DNA of 64,000 bases from JAAFHB01 sp942493325 (GTDB taxonomy: Bacteria > Bacteroidota > Bacteroidia > Bacteroidales > Prolixibacteraceae): assembly GCA_942493325.1 (NCBI GenBank), contig OW818689.1, positions 4,588,001-4,652,000 of the forward strand. The letters run 5' to 3'. Under the pieces are notes generated by a model that worked only from the letters and a program-made list of their open reading frames with translations, searched no databases and was not told the DNA's origin. Every line of letters starts with the position of its first letter. The first letter of the stretch is position 1. Both the position numbers and the translations under genes were made by a program. Positions 44,370 to 53,112 of this stretch are shown one piece after another.

Positions 44370-45353
44370 TTATTTTCCTCCGCTCACTCCTTCAGTAGTC
44401 ATCTGAATCCTTTTAATCGTGCCATCTTTATTGTAGAAAAGACGGTCAATACATACAGATCGGCGGTAACTGCCCCCATCTGTATTTGCCCCACCGTTAT
44501 GGTATATAAAATACCACTTCCCCTTGAATTCCACAATAGCCTGGTGATTGGTGTTTGAGTTTCCGGCAAGTTCGTTGAGAATGCCTTTATATTCCCATGG
44601 TCCTGTGATATTTTTACTCATGGCATACGCGATCTTTTCGGGAAATTCGGTGGCATACGACAAGTAGTACCAGTTTTTGTATTTATGAATCCATGGTGCC
44701 TCGGTAAAACGTGGAAGGTTTTGTACAGCAATTACGGGGCCAATTGTATCGGTCATGTTTTCTTTAAGTTTCACATAGTAACATTGTGTATTTCCCCAGA
44801 ACAGGTATGCCTGGCCGTCGTTATCAATCATCACGGACGGGTCAATGTCATCCCAGCTTATCCTGGTATATTGGGTTGTAAGATTATTTGTGATGATTGC
44901 CGAACCCCTGGCATCTTTAAATGGTCCAAGAGGATTGTCGGACACTGCAACCCCAATCGCTTTGCCGTGAATGGTGCCATGTTCCACTGCGACGTACCAG
45001 TAGAATTTTCCGTTACGTTCAATAACCTGTGAAGCCCATGCATCACCTTTAGCCCACGAAAAGTCGGCAGCACGAAGGGGCACCGGGTGTTCCGTCCAGG
45101 TTTTTAAATCTGCTGTTGAGAAAACGAGCCAGTCCTTCATCACATAGCGGTTTTCCTTCGGCGGGCATACATCGTTGCCTGTATATAGATAAAACCTGTC
45201 TTTATAAATCAGGGCAGCCGGATCGGCGGTGTATTTATGCCTGATAACAGGATTACCCGTTGCACGAAATGTAGTGTCGCGGGATGATTCCCGGCTCTGT
45301 ACTCCACCAGCTCCGAGTATGGAAAGCAATAAGATTGTAATAAATTTTGTCAT
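44370..45353 (-). CDS. Glycoside hydrolase family 43 enzyme of the polysaccharide locus
   Basis: The 327-residue secreted enzyme has an N-terminal signal (FITILLLSILGAGGVQS). GH43 motifs are HKYTADPAALIYKDRFYLYTGND with the base Asp, DPSVMIDNDGQAYLFWG with the modulating Asp, and RFTEAPWIHKYKNWYYLSYA with the acid Glu. It likely removes arabinose or galactose from pectin side chains. It is the last gene of the minus-strand locus, 57 bases behind the uronyl hydrolase. Confidence 0.9.
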   Translation of the reverse strand: MTKFITILLLSILGAGGVQSRESSRDTTFRATGNPVIRHKYTADPAALIYKDRFYLYTGNDVCPPKENRYVMKDWLVFSTADLKTWTEHPVPLRAADFSWAKGDAWASQVIERNGKFYWYVAVEHGTIHGKAIGVAVSDNPLGPFKDARGSAIITNNLTTQYTRISWDDIDPSVMIDNDGQAYLFWGNTQCYYVKLKENMTDTIGPVIAVQNLPRFTEAPWIHKYKNWYYLSYATEFPEKIAYAMSKNITGPWEYKGILNELAGNSNTNHQAIVEFKGKWYFIYHNGGANTDGGSYRRSVCIDRLFYNKDGTIKRIQMTTEGVSGGK

Positions 45354-45410
45354 CTCGTTATCTCAAAATGAGTAATATACAAATATTGAATAAGGCCGGT
45401 TATTTGCCGG

Positions 45411-46532
45411 CTATTTACAGAGTTTAACCACTTCGCTTCCGGCCAGCAGGAAACATCCGAGCCCGTAATCTTCAAAATCAGGTTTACTTTCATGGGTAAC
45501 CGGCTGTCCGTCAGATGGTTGTTTGCCAGTTCCCTGGACATACCCCAGAAATCCATTGGGGTGCACCGCTTCATTGGCCATGGCCTGCCACGCTTTGGAA
45601 ATTACGGGTGTATATTTTTTTGCGCTGAGCAGTCCGTTATTGACACCCCATGCCATTCCGTAAACAAATAGGGCGGTTCCCGAAGTTTCTTTTCCTCCGA
45701 AATTGTTCGGATCGTGCAAACTTGCATTCCAGAAGCCGTCGACACGTTGAATTGGCAGTAAAGCCTTCATCATTGCAAGGTAGGTCTTCTTATATTCCTT
45801 GCGGTGAGGATCATCTGCAGGCAGGATGTCAAGCACCCTGACCAGTGCGGCAACAACCCAGCCATTTCCGCGTGACCAGTAGCAATCTTCCCCGTTGGGT
45901 TCTTTATAGGGAGGAAGAAAATCTTTATCACGCCACCACAGTTTATCTTTCGGATTATACAGTCCTTGTTTTATTTTCGTATCCATATACATGGCATACA
46001 TCCGTTCGGCATATCGCTTGTCTCCGGTTATTTTCCCAAGCCGGGCAAACACAGGCATTGCCATTTGAAGTGCATCGATCCAGTTCCAGTCATTGATTTT
46101 ATCACTGTTCATCATCAGATCAACCGAAGCCTGTATATCCTTGATCCGTTCGGGTTTTCTGTCAATTTCATAGAGGTTGATATAGGTTTGTCCGCAGCAT
46201 TGATTGTCGGCATTTCGTGTTTTGATTCCATCGCGCAAACCCCATTTATGGGCTTCACCCCACGAAACTGCATAATCGTAATATGCTTTATTGGGATTAA
46301 CTTCGTACAAGGCCATCAGCCCTTCGTAATATACGGCGCGTGTCCAGATGTTACTCGGGCGTTCACGATTGGTGATGATGCTTTTACCCGTATCAGGCCA
46401 TTTGTCCATAAAATAGGCATTGGTAAGCACCATTTTGTCCATAACTTCCTTTTTCGAGGGAAGATTTTGTGCTTTTGACAGATTGAAACCAAAAACAAAA
46501 GCGATCAGGAGAATTGATAATTTCATTGTCAT
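45411..46532 (-). CDS. GH105/GH88-type unsaturated uronyl hydrolase (YesR-like)
   Basis: The 373-residue secreted enzyme has signal MKLSILLIAFVFGFNLSKAQ. These (alpha/alpha)6 barrel enzymes hydrate the unsaturated galacturonyl residue left by lyases and so release it from rhamnogalacturonan oligosaccharides. The catalytic Asp153 is in WNWIDALQMAMPVFARLGKITG. Other family segments are CGQTYINLYEID, WWRDKDFLPPYKEPNGEDCYWSRGNGWVVAAL and SGTALFVYGMAWGVNNG. It lies 15 bases behind a second family member, with which it shares only moderate similarity. Confidence 0.9.
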   Translation of the reverse strand: MTMKLSILLIAFVFGFNLSKAQNLPSKKEVMDKMVLTNAYFMDKWPDTGKSIITNRERPSNIWTRAVYYEGLMALYEVNPNKAYYDYAVSWGEAHKWGLRDGIKTRNADNQCCGQTYINLYEIDRKPERIKDIQASVDLMMNSDKINDWNWIDALQMAMPVFARLGKITGDKRYAERMYAMYMDTKIKQGLYNPKDKLWWRDKDFLPPYKEPNGEDCYWSRGNGWVVAALVRVLDILPADDPHRKEYKKTYLAMMKALLPIQRVDGFWNASLHDPNNFGGKETSGTALFVYGMAWGVNNGLLSAKKYTPVISKAWQAMANEAVHPNGFLGYVQGTGKQPSDGQPVTHESKPDFEDYGLGCFLLAGSEVVKLCK

Positions 46533-46547
46533 TCTATTAATTTGTTG

Positions 46548-47885
46548 TTATTTATAAAACTGAAGCGCGCTGTCGTTAATCTCAATTTTGTGTGTTTTAA
46601 CGAGCTGAATCATTTCAGCACCAGCTAAGAGTACCGGGCCATAACCATGAGCAGCATATACATTAACGGGCCGGTAATAATAAAATGCAGGATCGAATCC
46701 CATTCCTGTACCAACGCATGTTCCTTCAACCTGCCCGTTTTCATTTACTTTGCCAGCCACAGCATTCCATGCCAGGCAAACCATTGGTCCATAAACCATT
46801 GCTTCCACATACCCGCGATTGATGGAACGGGCGATTGAATAGGTGTAAATGGCGGTAGCCGAAGTTTCGGCGTACGAGTCATTCCGGTCGATCAACTGGT
46901 GCCAAAAGCCTGTAGCCATCTGATAATTGGCTAAACCTCTTATATGTTTCCGGAGCAGATCGATTACTTTGGCACGACCTTCGTAATTTTCGGGGAGTAC
47001 TTCCAGCAATTCGACCATTGTCATTAAAGCCCAGCCATTTGCGCGCGCCCAATGCAATTGGGGATGTTCTTCCATTCCAAGGATCCACCCATGCATGAAA
47101 AGGCCTTTTTCGTAGTTAAACATCCGGTCCGAAAATTGCAGCACCTGTTTGACGGCATCATCGTAATATTTCTTCTCACCCGTAAATTTCCCCATCTGGG
47201 CAAGCGCCGGAACGCTCATGAACAGGTCATCAAGCCAGATTGAATTCGGCATCGGACGATTACGGGCCAGTGTTCCGTCAGCAAACCGAAACTCTTTTGT
47301 ACTAATGTAATCCACAAACGTATTAATCATTGGCTTCAGGTTACCATCGAAGCCCGCAATCTGTTGAGTTTTAATCATTGCGGCACACATCGCCCCACAA
47401 TCGTCGAGCGCATGCGGATGAAGCACTCTTTTCAAGGCATGATTAGCAGCAGGCTTTTGTTCATCCAGTCTTACAAACGAGGGTCGTATTTCGGCCAGGA
47501 ATTTCAGCCTGTTTTTCGTGTAACCGGCATATTTCTGATCGCCCGTAGCTTCGGTTGCGAGCAACATTCCCGCATAGGTAACACCCCATTCATAACTAAC
47601 CAGGCGGAAATCACCTGGTTTAAAGATAGTTTTTTCATCAATTTTCGAAAAATCGGTCACTTCTGCCTGCGTATCCTTGTTGATCAACGCCATTGGAGTC
47701 GATTTGTCGAGGTAGTTATAAAGCTGGTCCAATACTTTGGTGATGCTTTTCACATCCGGTTTTCCGTAAGGTGTGTCGTAATCCGGTTTCATTAAATGAA
47801 GCGGCGAGGTAGAATCGTTTACCTTTTGCGCCTGCAAACCCAGGCATGCCGTAAAAATCAATATTGTTGTCAGTGTAATTCTCAT
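46548..47885 (-). CDS. Second GH105-type glycosyl hydrolase
   Basis: The 445-residue secreted enzyme has signal ILIFTACLGLQAQ. It is an (alpha/alpha)6 barrel of the GH105 group. The likely catalytic Asp is 219 or 220 in NSIWLDDLFMSVPALAQMGKFTG. WARANGWALMTMVELLEVLP, FWHQLIDRNDSYAETSATAIYTYSIARSINRG and CVGTGMGFDPAFYYYRPVNVYAAHGYGPVLLAGAEM match the family. It probably acts on unsaturated rhamnogalacturonan products, perhaps of a different length than its neighbour handles (inference). The ORF6N remnant lies upstream. Confidence 0.88.
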   Translation of the reverse strand: MRITLTTILIFTACLGLQAQKVNDSTSPLHLMKPDYDTPYGKPDVKSITKVLDQLYNYLDKSTPMALINKDTQAEVTDFSKIDEKTIFKPGDFRLVSYEWGVTYAGMLLATEATGDQKYAGYTKNRLKFLAEIRPSFVRLDEQKPAANHALKRVLHPHALDDCGAMCAAMIKTQQIAGFDGNLKPMINTFVDYISTKEFRFADGTLARNRPMPNSIWLDDLFMSVPALAQMGKFTGEKKYYDDAVKQVLQFSDRMFNYEKGLFMHGWILGMEEHPQLHWARANGWALMTMVELLEVLPENYEGRAKVIDLLRKHIRGLANYQMATGFWHQLIDRNDSYAETSATAIYTYSIARSINRGYVEAMVYGPMVCLAWNAVAGKVNENGQVEGTCVGTGMGFDPAFYYYRPVNVYAAHGYGPVLLAGAEMIQLVKTHKIEINDSALQFYK

Positions 47886-48238
47886 CTTATAGTTGAGTTG
47901 AAGTTATCTTGCTGATTTGTTTTATTATACGTTAACAGTGGTCACATTTTCCAGAGTTCTTTCATTCACTGTTTCAAGGGCCAGTCCCCGACAAAATTCA
48001 AAAGTACAATTTGTAATCGTACTTTTATGGCTCTTTCCGAACGTAATACCGATGAAAGCATTGCAACACCTTGTTCGGTGAAAACCATCGGATTAATAGA
48101 TGAATATTTTAGAATTGATAACCGGTCTCAATTTGCGACCAGTTCATCCATCTCAATTTTAGTAAGATCATAAAATCTACAGGGAAGCGCCCTAAATTTC
48201 TTTTAACTTGTTCTTTAGATCCTTTTTGTTTAAATAAT
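47886..48238. other. Intergenic region with a decayed ORF6N copy
   Basis: This stretch separates the GH105 gene from the ORF6N gene. Most of it (48021-48216) is a partial degenerate copy of the ORF6N gene. The remainder is the GH105 upstream region, where no clear promoter was found. Confidence 0.7.
48021..48216 (-). pseudogene. Partial, frameshifted duplicate of the ORF6N gene
   Basis: These 196 bases align with 48453-48652 inside the neighbouring ORF6N gene. The first 67 bases on the plus strand are identical; the rest is diverged, with a 4-base deletion near 48171 that breaks the frame. On the minus strand it encodes pieces such as INPMVFTEQGVAMLSSVLRSERAIKV, the middle of the ORF6N domain. 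N- and C-terminal parts are missing. Confidence 0.88.
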
Positions 48239-48769
48239 TTAGTCGTTCTTATCTTTTTTGTTTTTGTCAACTTTATAACCAATTGGACTCATCGGAGTAT
48301 TTGCCTTCTGATGCAGGGCGTCAATTCTATCAAGTAAAAATTTAAAGGCTTGGTTTAGTTTGGAATCGAGTTTCACATTTTCTTTTTTCAATTCATCATT
48401 CTCTCTTAATAATGCCCTGTACCGGGCAAAAGCCCGCATGATCTCAATATTGACTTTTATGGCTCTTTCCGAACGTAATACCGATGAAAGCATTGCAACA
48501 CCTTGTTCGGTGAAAACCAACGGATTTATTGAAGAGTGTTTCAGCGCACCTAACCGGTCGCAATTTGCGACCAGTTCATCCTTCTCAATTTTAGTAAGTT
48601 CAAACATAAAATCTACAGGGGAACGTCCTATATTTCTTTTAACTTGTTCTTTCAGTCTCTTTGTAGGAACATCATATAACATTGCTAAATCTGTATCTAT
48701 CATTACTTTAAAACCTCTGAATTGAAAAATCAGTGTTTCATATTCTGCATTAATAATACTATTCATCAT
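48239..48769 (-). CDS. ORF6N domain-containing protein
   Basis: The 176-residue protein carries an ORF6N (KilA-N related) DNA-binding-type domain at about 10-115: GFKVMIDTDLAMLYDVPTKRLKEQVKRN, DFMFELTKIEKDEL, PLVFTEQGVAMLSSVLRSERAIKVNIEIMRAFARYR. A coiled-coil tail (ELKKENVKLDSKLNQAFKFLLDRIDAL) and a Lys-rich end follow. Such proteins come from phages and mobile regions and are common as stray accessory genes in Bacteroidetes. It sits in the middle of a pectin locus without disrupting a gene, with a decayed copy 22 bases downstream. Met1 or Met2 may be the start. Confidence 0.92.
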   Translation of the reverse strand: MMNSIINAEYETLIFQFRGFKVMIDTDLAMLYDVPTKRLKEQVKRNIGRSPVDFMFELTKIEKDELVANCDRLGALKHSSINPLVFTEQGVAMLSSVLRSERAIKVNIEIMRAFARYRALLRENDELKKENVKLDSKLNQAFKFLLDRIDALHQKANTPMSPIGYKVDKNKKDKND

Positions 48770-48810
48770 TTTATAATATTATTGTATTTCAATTGTTACA
48801 GCTGTTAAAT

Positions 48811-50139
48811 CTAATTTCCATCCGGTTTCACCAGGTTCACAAAAGGACTTTCGTACCAGCGAAATTCATTCACCGGGTCGGGATGTGCCGGATCAAAAAC
48901 GGGCAGATCATCGATCAGGTATTGAGCCAGATCCAATTTATTCTGCCGTATACCTTCCACAATGCATTTGGCCAGTTCGTAAGCGCCATATGGATTAAAG
49001 TGCGTGTCGTCGGCCAGCGGTTTGTCCTGCCCCGGGTAGGCATTTGCCGGATAATGTACAAACGCTTTTTTCGAATTTTCGGCGCCCAACGCTTCGTATA
49101 GCTTTTTGCTCATTGCATTCAGATCAATCAATGGAACATTTTCCTCCTTCGCAGTCTGGCGCATCGCTTCCGGGTAATTATCGAGCGTATTGATGATCTT
49201 TCCGTTTTCGTCGAAGCGGCGGCGGTGCATTGACGTTACCAGGACCGGCTTACCTTCTTTTTTCCGGGCTTCAGCGATAAAATATTTCAGTTCGTCCTTA
49301 TAGGTGGTGAATGGATCCACATGGTTACCTCCCGCTTTCTGGTCGTTGTGGGCAAACTCGATAAACAGGTAATCGCCTGGTTTCATTAGACTCAATAATT
49401 TTTGCAGCCGTTTTTCGCGTTTGAAAGATAATAAACTTTCACCCGATTCGGCAAAATTGGCCACCACGATCTCAGGTTTCAGAAAGCGGGGAATCATTTG
49501 CCCCCATGATGCCCAGGGTTCGTTCTCCTGGTCAGTGACCGTAGAATTTCCTGCCAAAAAGATCGTTGGAAGTTCATCGGCTCTTTTAATTTCGATCGAA
49601 GAAACGCAAGGATATTCACCGTTAAATTCGAGGGTAAGTTTGCGGTCCCAGTTCAGGTAATTGAGCTCACGCTCTTTCAGTTTGATTTGCTCCGTAGCAT
49701 TGATCCGTGGCGTGCGTACATCCACAACAAAATCTTTTTGAACGATCTCCCCTTTACCGGTTTTCACATTTTCAAACATCAGCCGGCGCGATTCGGCCCT
49801 TACAGTTGTCGATGATTCTTCCGGTGCTCCGCCAATCGTTACTGTGACCTGGTAATGTCCTTCCGGCAGGTCAACCGCAAAATAAAACGGTTTTTTGCAG
49901 TAAAGGTAAGTCCCGGTGTGCCGGTCTTTCGATGCTGTTTTCCCTGAAACCATTTCACCGGAAGGAATCAGTCCGAAACCTTTTTCTTCCGAATATAGCG
50001 TGGTTCCGGTAACCTGGGTCCATCCTTTTTCTGTTTTTCCTGAACCGAAATCAAACCGGATCAATTTCTGTTTTTGTTGGGCCTGGCCAACTTCAGCAAA
50101 CAATATGACGGTCAGTATGATTACATAAAACTGCTTCAT
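48811..50139 (-). CDS. Rhamnogalacturonan acetylesterase (CE12), with N-terminal galactose-binding-like domain
   Basis: The 442-residue secreted SGNH hydrolase has signal VIILTVILFAEVGQAQ. A beta-sandwich domain occupies about 25-188 (KLIRFDFGSGKTEKGWTQV, GHYQVTVTIGG). The CE12 esterase follows: FLAGNSTV with nucleophile Ser199, ANFAESGESLLSF, DYLFIEFAHNDQK and the His/Asp block ADDTHFNPYGAYELA. It removes acetyl groups from rhamnogalacturonan so that lyases and glycosidases can act. It lies 20 bases behind the two-domain esterase gene. Confidence 0.92.
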   Translation of the reverse strand: MKQFYVIILTVILFAEVGQAQQKQKLIRFDFGSGKTEKGWTQVTGTTLYSEEKGFGLIPSGEMVSGKTASKDRHTGTYLYCKKPFYFAVDLPEGHYQVTVTIGGAPEESSTTVRAESRRLMFENVKTGKGEIVQKDFVVDVRTPRINATEQIKLKERELNYLNWDRKLTLEFNGEYPCVSSIEIKRADELPTIFLAGNSTVTDQENEPWASWGQMIPRFLKPEIVVANFAESGESLLSFKREKRLQKLLSLMKPGDYLFIEFAHNDQKAGGNHVDPFTTYKDELKYFIAEARKKEGKPVLVTSMHRRRFDENGKIINTLDNYPEAMRQTAKEENVPLIDLNAMSKKLYEALGAENSKKAFVHYPANAYPGQDKPLADDTHFNPYGAYELAKCIVEGIRQNKLDLAQYLIDDLPVFDPAHPDPVNEFRWYESPFVNLVKPDGN

Positions 50140-50159
50140 AGTAATTGATTTTAATTCAG

Positions 50160-51653
50160 TTATTCATTCAGGTAAGCGCGCAATTCGCATTCCCGCAGGT
50201 CACGAATTGCCTGTGCAATAATCAGGGCGTTCAGTGCTGCACCGATCTGATTGGTGTGGGTATGGTCACCCGGAAAAAATGTTTTGACACTATCCTTCCC
50301 TAACTTTTCGTATTTACCTGCCAGCAAATCGTTCAGATCGATAAAATATGCACCGGTTTGTCCAGCAACTTCTTTAGCCCACTTCGCAAAAGACTCAGAA
50401 ACACGTTCAACCTTACCATCAGGCCATTCGTTACGCGGAATCTGCGAAAGTACAATTGGAATCGCGCCCGCTTCCATGGCATCCTGAATATATTTTTTAA
50501 GATACCAGCCATACGTATGAACTGTTTCCTTTATTCCGCCGGGTTTGGTTACCAGTTGTGTTTCTTCACCTGATCCGCCCAGCGATCCCCGGAATTTTTC
50601 AGCATCAGGACGGGCGCCATCGTTGTGCCCAAACTGCATGAGTACAAAATCACCTTTTTGAAGTTGAGGAAGGATTTCCCTCCATAATCCTTCGTTCAAA
50701 AAGGTCCGGCTGCTGCGGCCTCCGCGAGCTTTGTTCATGATGACCACGCGGCTTGTGTCAAAAAATGAAGGCAATTCCCGGCCCCAGCCAACAATCGAAT
50801 CATTGCCGTTGGCAACTGTTGAGTCGCCAATGATGAACACCCGTTTTTTTACGGGAAATACAATTTTGGGATCTTTCTGCAGATACTGATTCAATTTGTA
50901 TTCCGGCATTGCCTTGATTCCTTCGATCACCAGTAAAGCGTTCAGTTTGGCCCCTTCGGCTGAAGTATGCGTATGATCGCGACTATAAAAATATTTCCCG
51001 GTCACCTGGTTTTCTCCAAGAAGGTCGAGTGTGTCAGACATATTTTTATGCAGATCGACAAAAAGAATTTTTTCTTGCTGAGCCACTTCTATTGCCCATT
51101 TCGGATAGCTTTCCTGTGAACGTTTGATTTTCCTGTTTTCCCAGTCGTTACGTGGTATTGGTGTGACGATGACAGGTGTGGCTCCTTTGGCTTTGGTCTC
51201 ACGAACCATTTTCCGGAGATACCAGCCGTAACTGTGAACAATTTCGTGTTCCCCGGTTAGGATATTATTGATCTCTTCGGTTTCCTCCCCAACTCCTTTT
51301 ATCGTTCCGCGGGCTCGGCTACTGTCATTAATCGCGCCGCCGTCATTGTGACCGAACTGCATGAGCACAAAATCACCTCTTTTAACCTGATCCAGGACCT
51401 CTTTCCATAAGCCTTTGGATTGAAAAGTCCGGCTGCTCGTTCCGCCCAGTGCATGGTTTTCAACGCTGACTTTGGCACTATCAAAAAACTGGGCAATCGG
51501 GTCACCCCAGCCCCACAAACCTCCGGCACCATTGCCCTGGCCGTTTTTTACCGTTGAGTCGCCGATAATAAATACAGTGGGCTTTTGTTTGGCCCCGGCG
51601 TTCGTTTGAATAAAAAGACCGGAAAGGATGATCAGTAGATGGATACGGTTCAT
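50160..51653 (-). CDS. Two-domain rhamnogalacturonan acetylesterase (tandem CE12)
   Basis: The protein holds two complete SGNH/CE12 esterase domains in one chain (about 25-260 and 270-497). Each has IGDSTV (Ser33 and Ser278), GGxSSRTFxxxGLW, RGDFVLMQFGHNDG or KGDFVLMQFGHNDG, and DHTHT with the catalytic Asp/His. Both look active. The frame is open to 51728, but the extra residues (NCQPQLPTASS) are encoded by an intergenic GCCAGTTGCC-like repeat. The signal peptide MNRIHLLIILSGLFIQTNAGA begins at the ATG at 51653, which is chosen (497 residues). Such a fusion may speed removal of neighbouring acetyl groups (inference). Confidence 0.92.
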   Translation of the reverse strand: MNRIHLLIILSGLFIQTNAGAKQKPTVFIIGDSTVKNGQGNGAGGLWGWGDPIAQFFDSAKVSVENHALGGTSSRTFQSKGLWKEVLDQVKRGDFVLMQFGHNDGGAINDSSRARGTIKGVGEETEEINNILTGEHEIVHSYGWYLRKMVRETKAKGATPVIVTPIPRNDWENRKIKRSQESYPKWAIEVAQQEKILFVDLHKNMSDTLDLLGENQVTGKYFYSRDHTHTSAEGAKLNALLVIEGIKAMPEYKLNQYLQKDPKIVFPVKKRVFIIGDSTVANGNDSIVGWGRELPSFFDTSRVVIMNKARGGRSSRTFLNEGLWREILPQLQKGDFVLMQFGHNDGARPDAEKFRGSLGGSGEETQLVTKPGGIKETVHTYGWYLKKYIQDAMEAGAIPIVLSQIPRNEWPDGKVERVSESFAKWAKEVAGQTGAYFIDLNDLLAGKYEKLGKDSVKTFFPGDHTHTNQIGAALNALIIAQAIRDLRECELRAYLNE

Positions 51654-51692
51654 ATTATAAATGTTCATTGTTTTGTGTCCTATATAAATTAT

Positions 51693-51723
51693 GCTGCTGG
51701 CTGTTGGCAACTGGGGCTGGCAA
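51693..51723 (-). repeat. GCCAGTTGCC-type short repeat array, first copy
   Basis: Read on the minus strand the sequence is a run of CCAG/TTGCCA units (TTGCCAGCCCCAGTTGCCAA...). It lies directly upstream of the two-domain esterase gene and is inverted relative to the array at 51861-51897. Confidence 0.6.
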
Positions 51724-51860
51724 TTCACTGCAAGGAAAAAGTTGTCCTTTTATAATTCATCTTTCCTATTCGTATTAAATATATTTATTCTTTCAATATC
51801 CCAAAATTACAGGTTTACTTTAATTTTTAGAATGAAATGTGAATCTGATTAAGATTTTAG

Positions 51861-51897
51861 CCAGCGGCCAGTTGCCAGTTGCCAGCCGCCAGTTGCC
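51861..51897 (+). repeat. GCCAGTTGCC-type short repeat array, second copy
   Basis: Units of CCAGTTG/CCAGCCG are repeated about four times in 37 bases. With the inverted copy at 51693-51723 it brackets part of the intergenic region between the two-domain esterase and the GH43-like gene. Confidence 0.65.
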
Positions 51898-51944
51898 CTA
51901 TTTTATAAATCAGGATATATTTACCCATACATTTCATTATTAAT

Positions 51945-53033
51945 TTATTTGACTTCAAATACAAAAGCTGACGAAGTCATGAATTGTCCTCCTTGTGAAG
52001 CAACAAACAAATAAGTTGGCTTTCCGTTTTGCATCAGGATCTGCGGACGTTCAAACCGGCCATATTTTTTCAAATGTGGCGGTGCGGGTGGCTGTTGCAG
52101 GTAGTAGTTGTAGCCAAAATAGCTGATTTTTGGTTCTGACCAGCGGATGCCATCCTTTGACTCCAGGATAATACCCACTTCGTGGTCGAATCGGCCCATG
52201 TCCCTGGCAATCATATAAAACCGACCATTTTCAATAAATACATTACCATCTTCGAGCTGGCGGTTGTTACCCAGCTTAGAATAGTCGATAATTGGATTAT
52301 GTGAATATTTAAGGTAGGGACCTTCCGGTTTGTCTGCAATAGCCAGGCCGTACTTTCGGTTTCCGCGTATAGCAGGGTTGACCGGGTGATCGTATTCTTC
52401 GGTGTTCCACGATTTGTAATACAGCCAGTACTGACCATTTGGATGTTTCAGGAACGCCGGATTTGATGTGCAATGGTCGTCCCATTTCCCGACTTCGCCT
52501 GGTTCAATCAACGGTTTGTCAGGGCGTTGCCAGGGACCGGAAAGCGAATCGGAGGTGGCCAGTCCAATACGTTTGGTGTCAGTTCTCTTATTTGAATTAC
52601 CGATGTAAAAAAGATAATATTTACCATTTGTAAATTGAATATGAGGATTATGACAGGTGGTGCCATCGAAAAATCCTTCACCGCGAGGAGCAAGAATAGT
52701 TTCAATATCAAAATAGGGGCCTGCCGGTTTATCGGCTACTGCATGGGCAATTTCCGAACCGTTAATCCAGCCTCCCATCCCTTTTTTTGCATCCCAACGC
52801 GAAAAGAAAACATGTATCTTCCCGTCAGGAGCAACAATCGGACTGGTCCCCCATACGTAATATCCCTCCAGCTCGAGGATACGGCCAATCGGTTTTAAGC
52901 GTTTGGCAAAACCGGAAATGTCCCTTGAATCATATTTGCCTTCCGGTGCAGAAGAATAACCGGTTAATCCGGACGTTAATAATGCTCCACCTGTCAGAAA
53001 AGTTTGATGCAGAAATGTTCGTCGTGTTGCCAT
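51945..53033 (-). CDS. GH43-like five-bladed propeller glycosidase, Tat-type signal
   Basis: The 362-residue protein starts with a twin-arginine-like signal (TRRTFLHQTFLTGGALLTSG). Propeller blades include VWGTSPIVAPDGKIHVFFSRW, GTTCHNPHIQFTNGKYYLFYIG, WDDHCTSNPAFLKHPNGQYWLYYKSW and QLEDGNVFIENGRFYMIARDMG. This is the GH43/GH32/GH117-like superfamily, but the canonical GH43 base motif is not obvious, so the family number is left open. Its place between GH2 and CE12 suggests action on a pectin side chain or a modified sugar. Confidence 0.78.
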   Translation of the reverse strand: MATRRTFLHQTFLTGGALLTSGLTGYSSAPEGKYDSRDISGFAKRLKPIGRILELEGYYVWGTSPIVAPDGKIHVFFSRWDAKKGMGGWINGSEIAHAVADKPAGPYFDIETILAPRGEGFFDGTTCHNPHIQFTNGKYYLFYIGNSNKRTDTKRIGLATSDSLSGPWQRPDKPLIEPGEVGKWDDHCTSNPAFLKHPNGQYWLYYKSWNTEEYDHPVNPAIRGNRKYGLAIADKPEGPYLKYSHNPIIDYSKLGNNRQLEDGNVFIENGRFYMIARDMGRFDHEVGIILESKDGIRWSEPKISYFGYNYYLQQPPAPPHLKKYGRFERPQILMQNGKPTYLFVASQGGQFMTSSAFVFEVK

Positions 53034-53112
53034 TTTATCTAAAATTGAGCCCCTGCAGTTCTTTTTAACCCACTGGACTTATCTTATTAAAAAACATAGT
53101 TGATCATCGTTT

